Assembly (NCBI GenBank): GCA_963582255.1
Contig: CAUZRD010000102.1
Coordinates: 1 to 7,572 of the forward strand
Direction: 5' to 3'
Length of the DNA stretch: 7,572 nucleotides
Source: CAUZRD01 sp963582255
GTDB lineage: Bacteria > Pseudomonadota > Alphaproteobacteria > Rhizobiales > TMED25
Part shown: positions 1-5,410 of the stretch, piece by piece
How positions within the stretch are numbered: position 1 is the first letter of the stretch
How the letters are laid out: the number at the start of each line of letters is the position of its first letter
Notes under the pieces: generated by a model
What the model saw: the letters and a program-made list of their open reading frames with translations, nothing else
What the model was told of the DNA's origin: nothing
The model's database searches: none
Translations under genes and position numbers: made by a program

Positions 1-956
1 AGGTTATCCGTGCCATGAATGGTCACGCAGCGGCTGTAGGTGTCGTGAATCGCGGAGTTCTGAATGTATTGTCCCGTCACGTCGCCGTTGAGATGCCAGT
101 GAATCGGGTAGCGGGCGAGCTCCAGGTGCTGGCCCATGCGAGTTAACTCGATGCCGGAAACTGTCATCGTGCTTCCGTCCATCGCCATGATATGCCCGCC
201 AAAGTAGGTCTCTTCAGCATCGGCAGAAGCCTGAACCTTAATATTGCGGGTTAGCATGCCGACTTCGCCACGCTCATCGACCCCAAAAGTGATTTCACCG
301 TAATGCATGTACTCGAGCGGCTCATCGAGCGTAATTCGGTTACGCCTGATGCGCGTGATATGGCGCCTCTCGGCCTGCCGAGGATTGAAATCCGTTGAGG
401 CCAAGACAATTTCGTCACCCACTCTCCAGCCGCTGGCATCGAGCACGTCGATACGGGTGCTGCCGGCCTCGGCTGTTTCAGCCAACTTGGTCCAGGCATT
501 TTCACGATCACCGTGCAGACTCAGCACGCCGGGCGCCATCAAGATGCCGCGGTCGCCCATGCCGTTGATGTTTTCATCAGGGACATTATCGGTGAGCGTT
601 ATGGTCGCGTTGCCCGTGTAGGGGTCGTTTTCAGTGCCAATCTGTAGCTCGCCGCGGTTCAGGATCCACTCGGTGGTGAGTTCGAGATCGGTATTCTCGG
701 CAAAGCTGAGGGTGCCATTGAGATTGATGCCATGCAGCGCCGGCGGATTGACGTCGAGGACAACATCCATGCCCTCGCCAATGGTGACCAGGTCACCCGC
801 CGCAGGAACCGCCCCACCGGACCAGGTGGATGAGTCAGACCACTGCCCGCTCTGGACAGCCGAAGGACCTTGTGCTTGAGCCGCAGCGCTTAGGCCAAAG
901 GTGAAACATGCTGAAATAAGTAAAGAAAGAAGGAACGAACGATTGTGAATGTGCAT
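1..956 (-). CDS. Secreted G8-domain / beta-helix protein, CEMIP/TMEM2 (hyaluronidase)-like, 3' end beyond window
   Basis: The frame is open from an ATG at 956-954 to the left edge (318 complete codons), so the C-terminus is missing. The start follows AAAGGT on the coding strand. Residues 1-28 form a Sec signal peptide (basic N-region, LLSLLISACF core, cleavage after AQA). Residues about 37-160 fit a G8 domain: tryptophans and glycines in SGQWSDSSTWSGG, GDLVTIGEG, then short beta-strand repeats, followed by GDRGILMAPGVLSLHGD. Near residue 282 RYPIHWHLNGDV and then SRCVTIHGTDN closely resemble the CEMIP/TMEM2 segment with RYPIHFH and SRCVTVHGSN. In animals that family degrades or promotes degradation of hyaluronan; for the bacterial members the substrate is unknown to me. 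I infer an extracellular or periplasmic polysaccharide-acting or adhesive protein. It is transcribed divergently from the cytochrome gene. Confidence 0.85.
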   Translation of the reverse strand, partial: MHIHNRSFLLSLLISACFTFGLSAAAQAQGPSAVQSGQWSDSSTWSGGAVPAAGDLVTIGEGMDVVLDVNPPALHGINLNGTLSFAENTDLELTTEWILNRGELQIGTENDPYTGNATITLTDNVPDENINGMGDRGILMAPGVLSLHGDRENAWTKLAETAEAGSTRIDVLDASGWRVGDEIVLASTDFNPRQAERRHITRIRRNRITLDEPLEYMHYGEITFGVDERGEVGMLTRNIKVQASADAEETYFGGHIMAMDGSTMTVSGIELTRMGQHLELARYPIHWHLNGDVTGQYIQNSAIHDTYSRCVTIHGTDN

Positions 957-1020
957 GGCACCAGACCTTTTGTTTTAGTTTTTATAAAATCCGTAATTTG
1001 ATCAGGAAACATAGCATGAT

Positions 1021-1045
1021 TATCAGGCAAAAAGCCTGTATCAGG
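1021..1045. repeat. Small hairpin and ATCAGG direct repeats in the G8/cytochrome divergent spacer
   Basis: The 267-base divergent spacer (957-1223) holds a perfect short inverted repeat, CAGGC-aaaaa-GCCTG, at 1024-1038. ATCAGG occurs three times in the same orientation at 1001-1006, 1022-1027 and 1040-1045, i.e. 21 and 18 bases apart, upstream of the minus-strand G8 gene. This could be an operator-like array or part of a leader structure, but short AT-rich spacers produce such patterns by chance. Apart from the -10 element described separately, I see nothing else in this spacer. Confidence 0.25.
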
Positions 1046-1188
1046 GTAGTCTGTGAAGTGGCTTCCATAATTTTTGTCATTTGTAGCAGGGGCGAGAGGT
1101 AACTACTGATGCGCAAGTGTAGTACGACAGCAGATCGCCGAAGCCCTGCAGCTGCTCTGGCTCTATCGTCCGTATGGCCGCGATACGC

Positions 1189-1194
1189 TATAAT
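1189..1194 (+). promoter_or_regulatory. Consensus -10 box for the cytochrome c gene
   Basis: A perfect TATAAT lies 29 bases upstream of the cytochrome ATG, predicting a transcript start near 1201 and a leader of about 23 bases that still contains the AGGA ribosome site at 1212-1215. There is no good TTGACA at 16-18 bases upstream, so activity may depend on an activator. The assignment rests on the -10 box and its position. Confidence 0.45.
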
Positions 1195-1223
1195 CGCTCC
1201 GCCCGAAACTCAGGATCAGCACC

Positions 1224-1607
1224 ATGCGTGACCCAAACCAGCAATTTTTCAACAGCTTCATGCGCGTCACCGGAATTCTCATCGGCGTGGCCTTCGGGCA
1301 GGCTGCGCTGGCAGCTTCGGCAGAACTGGCCCCAACGCAGACTGAGCTTATGACCGGGCACCAGGTCTACAACAACGTCTGTATCGCCTGCCACTCCCCA
1401 CCCGGCGTCGCCGGCGCACCAGCGTTTGGCGATGCCGATGCCTGGGCGCCGCGCATCGCCCAAGGCATAGACACGCTGATCGACCATGCGCTGAACGGAT
1501 TCTCCGGCAACACCGGCGTCATGCCGAAAAAGGGTGAGCGCGTTGACCTCTCTGATGACGAAGTCATCGGGGCAGTCGAATATATGGTCGGGCAGGTCGC
1601 TAAATAA
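1224..1607 (+). CDS. Periplasmic c-type cytochrome, cytochrome c5 family
   Basis: A 127-residue exported monoheme cytochrome. The ATG at 1224 is chosen because AGGA sits 8 bases upstream; the in-frame ATG at 1260 has no ribosome site, although it would also leave a signal peptide. The export signal is unusually long at its N-side (residues 1-14), followed by the hydrophobic core VTGILIGVAFGQAALA. The heme site CIACH is at residues 53-57 (His57 proximal ligand), and Met100 in GVMPKKG is the expected distal ligand. The stretches VAGAPAFGD, WAPRI, ALNG and LSDDEVIGAVEYMV are characteristic of cytochrome c5. The family carries electrons in the periplasm, often to terminal oxidases; the partner here is unknown. 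The metallohydrolase gene follows in the same direction after 73 bases with its own strong ribosome site. Confidence 0.93.
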   Translation: MRDPNQQFFNSFMRVTGILIGVAFGQAALAASAELAPTQTELMTGHQVYNNVCIACHSPPGVAGAPAFGDADAWAPRIAQGIDTLIDHALNGFSGNTGVMPKKGERVDLSDDEVIGAVEYMVGQVAK

Positions 1608-1609
1608 TT

Positions 1610-1631
1610 GGGGACAGCCCACGTACTAATC
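1610..1631 (+). repeat. REP-like half element (GGGGACAGCCCACG type)
   Basis: Directly after the cytochrome stop codon the sequence reads TTGGGGACAGCCCACGTACT. GGGGACAG followed by a CCACG-like tail is a form I associate with REP/RAYT-linked palindromes in proteobacteria, and it shares the GGGACAG head with the other copies in this window. No complementary arm is visible here, so it would be a half-site or remnant. Confidence 0.4.
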
Positions 1632-1670
1632 CAAGGGTTTAACGGAAGTTGTGTAACTATATTCATTTTA

Positions 1671-1676
1671 AGGAGG
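1671..1676 (+). promoter_or_regulatory. Strong Shine-Dalgarno for the metallo-beta-lactamase-fold gene
   Basis: AGGAGG ends only 4 bases before the ATG at 1681. It is the best match to the anti-Shine-Dalgarno sequence in the window and fixes the start. The short spacing and the overlap with the palindrome AAGGCCTT-like bases (aggaggcctt) are slightly unusual. Confidence 0.75.
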
Positions 1677-1680
1677 CCTT

Positions 1681-2517
1681 ATGCGCCGAATCACTAATTT
1701 AATACTTTTAAGTTTAACGCTATTTTCCATACCAACTGTGTATGGCGCGGAGTCATCAGAACCTTTCCGCATTATCGATAACATTTACTGGGTGGGTAGC
1801 ACGTACGGCTCTTATCTCATCACCACGCCGGAAGGTCATATTCTCCACGACACGGGCACCAATGCGATGCATGACGACATCGTATCGAACGTGGAGAAGC
1901 TGGGTTTTGATGTGCAAGACATCAAGATTATGATTTCAAGTCATGCGCATTTTGATCATGTGCAGGGGCATAGGCTTATGCAGGAATTAACCGGCGCACA
2001 GGTCGTTGCACTTGGTGGCGATGCCGCCGCGCTCGAAGCGGGACAGGATAATTCGGCGGGGGGCTTCCGGGGTCTGGAGCCGGTCGAGGTGGATCGTGTG
2101 ATCGAGGATGGCGACACCGTTACATTGGGTGGCGTGTCTTTGAGTGCACTCTGGGCGCCTGGACATACGCAAGGGGCCACGGTGTGGATGACAACAGTTG
2201 AAGAGGAGGGCAATTCATACTCGGTAGCCTTCCGGGGCGGGGAAATTCCCAATGACGGCGTGCCACTCTTCGGCAACCCCAGACATGCCTCCGTTGTTGA
2301 AGATACCTACATGACACTGGAGCGCCTGAAGACTCTTACCCCACCTGATCTGCTGCTGCACAATCACCCGCAGTCTCTGGATCGTCCACTTAATCCAGCA
2401 CTGCCGGTTAACCCGGCTTGCTTTACTTGTCTCGACGCCGAGGGCTTTACAGCAATGGTGGAAAGGTCAGAGGCCAGGTTTGAGGAGAATCTGGAGCAGG
2501 CGCGGCAGGAACAGTAG
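1681..2517 (+). CDS. Exported metallo-beta-lactamase-fold hydrolase, subclass B3-like
   Basis: A 278-residue protein with a Sec signal peptide (residues 1-22, cleavage near VYG/A). The architecture follows subclass B3 enzymes such as L1: DNIYWVG and SYLITTPEGHILHDTG at residues 33-59, the zinc motif HAHFDH at 88-93 (His88, His90, Asp92, His93), GHTQGATVW with His162, and HNHP with His229. The full set of six B3 zinc ligands is therefore present. The segment after the central strand reads FRGGEIPNDG, where L1 has ADSLSAPGY; the serines that contribute to beta-lactam binding in L1 are not conserved, so the substrate may not be a beta-lactam. Cys247 and Cys250 near the C-terminus could form a disulfide. 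It probably acts in the periplasm. It converges on the DUF6152 operon. Confidence 0.88.
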   Translation: MRRITNLILLSLTLFSIPTVYGAESSEPFRIIDNIYWVGSTYGSYLITTPEGHILHDTGTNAMHDDIVSNVEKLGFDVQDIKIMISSHAHFDHVQGHRLMQELTGAQVVALGGDAAALEAGQDNSAGGFRGLEPVEVDRVIEDGDTVTLGGVSLSALWAPGHTQGATVWMTTVEEEGNSYSVAFRGGEIPNDGVPLFGNPRHASVVEDTYMTLERLKTLTPPDLLLHNHPQSLDRPLNPALPVNPACFTCLDAEGFTAMVERSEARFEENLEQARQEQ

Positions 2518-2522
2518 TTTAT

Positions 2523-2572
2523 AAAAAGGGAACAGATCTATTTAGCCTTAAAATAAATCTGTCCTCTTTTTT
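2523..2572. terminator. Probable bidirectional intrinsic terminator, also REP-like
   Basis: An imperfect long hairpin starts 5 bases after the metallohydrolase stop. The left arm is 2523-2543 (AAAAAGGG, ACAGAT, TATTT); the loop is about 2544-2550; the right arm is 2551-2571 (AAATA, ATCTGT, CTC and a T-run), with three mismatches and a G:U pair. T-runs follow the stem on both strands, so it can stop transcription from the metallohydrolase gene and from the opposing DUF6152 operon. The arms contain the GGGACAG-type head shared with the other repeats. A second arm-like copy, TCTGTTCC at 2581-2588, can also pair with GGAACAGA at 2529-2536. Confidence 0.7.
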
Positions 2573-2620
2573 CTTTACGGTCTGTTCCTGATCAGTAAAT
2601 TTTGCGACCTGCGTTTGATG

Positions 2621-2638
2621 ATGAGAATCCGTTCTCAT
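2621..2638. repeat. Perfect 7-bp palindrome in the convergent spacer
   Basis: ATGAGAATCCGTTCTCAT consists of two perfect 7-base arms around TCCG. An overlapping second inverted repeat, CATGC (2636-2640) with GCATG (2649-2653), shares the CAT. The first resembles a Fur box (ATGAGAAT-C-ATTCTCAT) but the half-sites are separated by one base too many and it lies between gene 3' ends, so a structural or terminator role is more likely than an operator role. Confidence 0.4.
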
Positions 2639-2696
2639 GCCTGGATAAGCATGAATGATTTATAGAATAAAAACCGCCCGATTACTGCGAAAGTGC

Positions 2697-2721
2697 CAAA
2701 TCAAGTTACTCTGACCCTTTG
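2697..2721 (-). repeat. REP-like element overlapping the 3' end of the DUF6152 gene
   Basis: Read on the minus strand, the sequence is CAAAGGGTCAGAGTAACTTG followed by ATTTG. This matches the AAAGGG(A/T)CAGAGT..TTTGATT form seen at 4572 and 5242. The stop codon and last codons (encoding KGSE) of the DUF6152 gene fall inside it. Confidence 0.5.
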
Positions 2722-3263
2722 GGTTCAAACGCCGACCACACGCCGATGCTGCCAAATTCATCCTGGAGTGTTTGTCGAGCCTCTTTGCTGACCCGGGTAC
2801 AATCTGCAACCCCGTTCTCACAAGGGACGCCCAGTTGCCGCACCCGCTCGAACCAGTCGGGTCTGCCGCGGCCAAAAACGTCCAGGCCGACCAGGATCAT
2901 CATGTTGCTGTCCGTGGTCGGGCCATAGGCGGCAATGGAAGTGAAGCGGGCGATTGGCTTGTCGCCATGGGCCGGCGTCCCGCTAATCAGGATACGGGTT
3001 CCAATGGGAAGCGCCTCTTCAGACCACCCCGCCTTCGCCAACGCCGTCCAGGTGCCCGCCGACTCCCAGGCCCAGTCAACGCCGTCATCTGTTGTCACCC
3101 GGTAATAGGAATGGGGATTCAGGAGTTTTGCGGCGGTGACTGTGCCCTCTACTGAAATCGTTGCATCCAGGTCGAAGAACGCGGCCGCGGAATGGTGAGC
3201 TTCCGTGGAGCTGAAAACCAGCAGGCTGGTGAGCGTTACTGGCAGGAGATGTTTCAGTGTCAT
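2706..3263 (-). CDS. DUF6152-family exported protein
   Basis: A 185-residue protein with a signal peptide (MTLKHLLPVTLTSLLVFSS) that should be cut after TEA, leaving the mature N-terminus HHS. The family signature is clear: HHSAAAFFD (23-31), SVEGTV (37-42), NPHSYYRV (49-56), DWAWES (63-68) and the AGW motif near 78-80, consistent with a small beta-barrel domain. A second part (about 115-185) holds Cys148 and Cys155, a possible disulfide, and is longer than many family members. No function is established that I know of. The start follows GAAGGT on the coding strand. It is the second gene of a two-gene operon, 11 bases after its partner. The final residues come from a REP-like element, so the original C-terminus may have been replaced. 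Confidence 0.82.
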   Translation of the reverse strand: MTLKHLLPVTLTSLLVFSSTEAHHSAAAFFDLDATISVEGTVTAAKLLNPHSYYRVTTDDGVDWAWESAGTWTALAKAGWSEEALPIGTRILISGTPAHGDKPIARFTSIAAYGPTTDSNMMILVGLDVFGRGRPDWFERVRQLGVPCENGVADCTRVSKEARQTLQDEFGSIGVWSAFEPKGSE

Positions 3264-3274
3264 GCCGCTTACCT

Positions 3275-3979
3275 TCAGTTATCGTCGAAAAACGAGTTGA
3301 TGTCGTCGCCGTAAAACAGATCGGTCTGATTCGTGCAAACGAATTGGGCGATGTAGTCGTCGGGGTTTGGAACAAATTCGGCAGTCCCGAACCTGAATGG
3401 CGCATCGTAATAGGCCGGGTCCGTGATCTCGACATCCAATAGCAGGAGGCTTCGGTCCGCGTTCCAGCGATAACGCTCGACAGTTGTCGTCTGGTCGCTG
3501 GTGGGAATTGTGTGGGCGTTTTCCAGCAGATGCGATGTTTCGACGACAAGCGTGTCGCCTTCCCACCGGCCCACCGAGAACCCCGTTAACGTGTGTGGTG
3601 TTTGCGGGGGTGCTGTATCACGATCCAGGTGCGCCACTCGCCAGACATCAAAGTACTCGTAATGAAAGATGACCTTGTCGTCGGTTTGTATGATTTCCAT
3701 GGGCCGTGGCAGTCGTGTAAACTGCCGGGATAGGCCGTCGGCAATGCATTCCAGGCCGGGATCATTCTCCGCGGTTGCCGTGGCGGCCGTCTGCAGCCCG
3801 AGCTCATTGACAGGGCAGTTAGGAATGCTCCTCATATTCGCATCACGGCCACACGGCGTGTTGGCACGCCCTGATCGATAGACGCCAGAGATATCGGGAA
3901 CCTGGGCATCCACGATAAGCGGCATGCCGGTGATGACAGATCCCATAAAAAAAACAAGAAGGTGTAATTTTCCAGCCAT
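3275..3979 (-). CDS. Exported protein of unnamed family that accompanies DUF6152
   Basis: A 234-residue protein with a signal peptide (residues 1-25, cleavage after VDA). I recognise conserved blocks of an uncharacterised family often found beside DUF6152 genes, from memory: DPGLECIADGLSRQF (73-87), LPRPMEIIQT (90-99), FHYEYFDVWRV (105-115), GFSVGRWEGDTLVVET (133-148) and a strand pair near ERYRWNADRSLLLLDVEI. The pattern suggests an all-beta fold. Cys43, Cys55 and Cys78 may form disulfides in the periplasm. No catalytic motif is visible, and I assign no function. The start is supported by AGGG 9 bases upstream on the coding strand. It is the first gene of the operon with DUF6152, which suggests a shared role or complex. 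Confidence 0.75.
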   Translation of the reverse strand: MAGKLHLLVFFMGSVITGMPLIVDAQVPDISGVYRSGRANTPCGRDANMRSIPNCPVNELGLQTAATATAENDPGLECIADGLSRQFTRLPRPMEIIQTDDKVIFHYEYFDVWRVAHLDRDTAPPQTPHTLTGFSVGRWEGDTLVVETSHLLENAHTIPTSDQTTTVERYRWNADRSLLLLDVEITDPAYYDAPFRFGTAEFVPNPDDYIAQFVCTNQTDLFYGDDINSFFDDN

Positions 3980-4002
3980 ATTTACGCCCTGAATATAGCC
4001 CT

Positions 4003-4026
4003 AGAATCACAGAATCACAGAATCAA
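4003..4026. repeat. 8-bp tandem repeat, three copies
   Basis: AGAATCAC, AGAATCAC and AGAATCAA follow each other without gaps in the divergent spacer, 24-47 bases upstream of the minus-strand operon's first ATG. It would lie in the promoter or leader of that operon. Copy-number change could alter promoter spacing, but nothing shows that this happens. Confidence 0.7.
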
Positions 4027-4073
4027 AGGAACCAGAATAACTTGAAAATCAATCTACTCTCTTCTTTTCAATG

Positions 4074-4102
4074 TTGCCACAAAAGTATCGCTCAGTTAAA
4101 GT
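4074..4102 (+). promoter_or_regulatory. Candidate promoter of the exported cupin gene
   Basis: TTGCCA (4074-4079, five of six matches to the -35 consensus) is 17 bases from TAAAGT (4097-4102, four of six matches to the -10 consensus). The transcript would start about 30 bases before the cupin ATG at 4139. This is a reading by eye of a modest match. Confidence 0.35.
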
Positions 4103-4138
4103 TGGATGCAAGTAAACATAATAATAATGAGGTCCACC

Positions 4139-4570
4139 ATGAAGCGGCTTTTTCCAATAATCTTTCTATTCTTGTGTATACCCACAGCTCATTCTGCTGT
4201 TGATGAAGATGGTTTCTTGAGACTTTTGCCAGAAGAAGTTGAGTTCCAGGATTACAGAGAAGGGCTGACCATTTCCTATATCACGGGACATCCCGACGAA
4301 GAAGGCTTTTACCTACTCAGAATTACATTCGCCCCTGGGTCTTTTTCAATACCGCATCACCATTCAACAGATCGACACGTGACCGTGATCAAAGGGGTGT
4401 GGCATACCGGCACCGGGTCAGATTTTGATCGTGACCACACAGTGGCACTGCCAGCTGGAAGTTTTATGCTACATCCCGCTGGTGCAGTACATTATGACGG
4501 TGCCAAAGACGAGGAGGTTATCGTTGAGATTAAAGGGATCGGTCCAGTCATATCCACTAATATCCAATAA
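4139..4570 (+). CDS. Exported single-domain cupin
   Basis: A 143-residue protein. I choose the ATG at 4139 because GAGG lies 6 bases upstream and it gives a clean signal peptide (MKRLFPIIFLFLCIPTAHS, residues 1-19); earlier in-frame ATGs at 4106 and 4127 lack these. Cupin motif 1 is PHHHSTDRHVTVIKG (72-86): His73, His75 and His80, with His80 in the place usually taken by glutamate. Motif 2 is LPAGSFMLHPAGAVH (104-118), giving His118. This predicts an all-histidine metal site. The stretch VWHTGTGSDFD is typical of a family of secreted bacterial cupins. The substrate is unknown; dioxygenase, isomerase or binding roles are all possible. It is divergent from the DUF6152 operon. Confidence 0.85.
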   Translation: MKRLFPIIFLFLCIPTAHSAVDEDGFLRLLPEEVEFQDYREGLTISYITGHPDEEGFYLLRITFAPGSFSIPHHHSTDRHVTVIKGVWHTGTGSDFDRDHTVALPAGSFMLHPAGAVHYDGAKDEEVIVEIKGIGPVISTNIQ

Positions 4571-4571
4571 T

Positions 4572-4599
4572 CAAAAGGGACAGAATCGTTTGATTCCTG
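4572..4599 (+). repeat. REP-like element with hairpin after the cupin gene
   Basis: CAAAAGGGACAGAATCGTTTG begins 2 bases after the cupin stop. Inside it, CAGAATC (4581-4587) pairs with GATTCCTG (4592-4599) around the loop GTTT, with one bulged C. There is no T-run, so it is a repeat-type hairpin rather than a classic terminator. It shares the AAAGGGACAGA head with the other copies. Confidence 0.5.
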
Positions 4600-4691
4600 A
4601 TTAATCTATTCGATTTACTATAAAAATTAATATTTCTGACAATTCAATTTCGGGCGTATTTACTACTGGTTGTTATGTATTTATTACACTG

Positions 4692-5234
4692 GTGTTGTCG
4701 TTGGTATATAGCTTCGCGGTGGGTGCTGAACTATCGACAGACTTGCAGTCCGCGCCAGCACAACCTGTAAACGATAGTCCTATTGAAGAAATAACGGTTG
4801 TCGCCGAACCCTCTACCATCTTCTTACTTGGGGAAATTAAAAATGCAGAAGTGATGATGTACGACATTTTTAACGATCTCAACAGCACAGATGATTTTGA
4901 CGTTATTTGCCGCTATATCACGTACACGGGCACCCTGATCCCAACCTGGGAGTGTGATGCAGGGTTCATGACCCGGGAGCGTTTCCGTGGTGCACAGAAT
5001 TATTTGCAATTCGGGTTTATCCAAAAGACGGATGAAGAGTTGTATTGGGAAAACCGGGATAGAGTGGAGGCGCTGAATGCCGAGATGTTGAGTCTGGCCA
5101 AAGAAAACCCGGGGCTGGCTGAGGCCATGTTGGATTTAAATGCCAAAAAACAAAGACTGGAAGAAATAGAAAGTGGGAAGCGGGAATCAACGAAAGGCTT
5201 TTTCAGCCGACTGCTCGGTAGGGAGACAGATTAA
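4692..5234 (+). CDS. Exported protein of unknown function with TonB-box-like motif and C-terminal coiled coil
   Basis: I do not recognise the function. From GTG at 4692 there are 180 residues, but the start is uncertain: the frame is open back to 4605 and the hydrophobic segment (CYVFITLVLSLVYSFAVGA) begins before the GTG, with no ATG in frame and no ribosome site. An ATG at 4675 is in the wrong frame. Visible parts are a signal-peptide-like N-terminus, IEEITVVAE (31-39) resembling a TonB box, a central domain with Cys73 and Cys88 (CRY...TWEC, a possible disulfide), and a charged, helical, probably coiled-coil tail from about residue 115 (LNAEMLSLAKENP, LNAKKQRLEEIESGKR). Its composition suits a periplasmic or envelope protein. 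The last codons (GRETD) contain GGGAGACAG, which may be repeat-derived. The N-terminal problem may reflect a lost start codon or a small indel. Confidence 0.6.
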   Translation: MLSLVYSFAVGAELSTDLQSAPAQPVNDSPIEEITVVAEPSTIFLLGEIKNAEVMMYDIFNDLNSTDDFDVICRYITYTGTLIPTWECDAGFMTRERFRGAQNYLQFGFIQKTDEELYWENRDRVEALNAEMLSLAKENPGLAEAMLDLNAKKQRLEEIESGKRESTKGFFSRLLGRETD

Positions 5235-5241
5235 TCAACAG

Positions 5242-5280
5242 CAAAGGTGGCAGAGTCATTTGATTTCACTGTCCCCTTTG
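5242..5280. repeat. REP-like imperfect palindrome
   Basis: Arms CAAAGG (5242-5247) and CCTTTG (5275-5280) pair perfectly, with further pairing of CAG (5251-5253) to CTG near 5269-5271. The interior reads AGAGTCATTTGATTTCACTG. Both arms carry the family head (AAAGG-GCAGAGT on plus, AAAGGGGACAGT on minus), making this the most complete copy in the window. It lies just upstream of the candidate transposase relic. Confidence 0.6.
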
Positions 5281-5299
5281 TTCCACTCCCATTGGGATA

Positions 5300-5401
5300 A
5301 TGAATCAGAAAATCCCCAAGACGCTAAATCAAGTAGAACAAATGCTTGGTCAGAAGGTTAGATTACAAAAGAGAGGACCTAAAGCAAAGGCAGCGAAATG
5401 A
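5300..5401 (+). pseudogene. Candidate relic of a REP-associated (RAYT / Y1) transposase C-terminus
   Basis: A 33-codon frame from ATG 5300 to TGA 5399-5401 ends in VEQMLGQKVRLQKRGPK followed by AKAAK. This resembles the usual end of RAYT/Y1 transposases in proteobacteria, which from memory finish with a helix of the form (I/V)E..LGR.V followed by a basic KRGRP/KAGRP tail. The preceding codons in the same frame (STPIG) recall the TPLG often found shortly before. The HUH and catalytic tyrosine parts are absent, so it cannot be active. REP-like elements flank it on both sides, as expected for a decayed RAYT locus. There is no ribosome site, and it could instead be a chance frame. Confidence 0.45.
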
Positions 5402-5410
5402 CCTGTATTT

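Noticed and set aside
307..879. Plus-strand frames within the left edge
   Set aside because: They lie opposite the G8-domain gene, which has a signal peptide and strong CEMIP-like motifs in the minus-strand frame.
1188..1622. Minus-strand open frame of 144 codons opposite the cytochrome gene
   Set aside because: It is a shadow of the cytochrome c gene, whose heme motif and family match are clear; no signature or ribosome site supports the antisense frame.
1658..1663. TATATT as a separate promoter for the metallohydrolase gene
   Set aside because: The transcript would start on top of the ribosome site at 1671, and there is no -35 match.
3085..3566. Alternative minus-strand frames overlapping the DUF6152 operon
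   Set aside because: They are out-of-frame readings of the two recognised genes and contain no family motifs.
4619..4624. TATAAA as a -10 box for the unknown gene at 4692
   Set aside because: No -35 element at a suitable distance, and the region is generally AT-rich.
5173..5361. 62-codon plus frame spanning the end of the unknown gene
   Set aside because: It overlaps the better-supported frame ending at 5234 and has no recognisable content.
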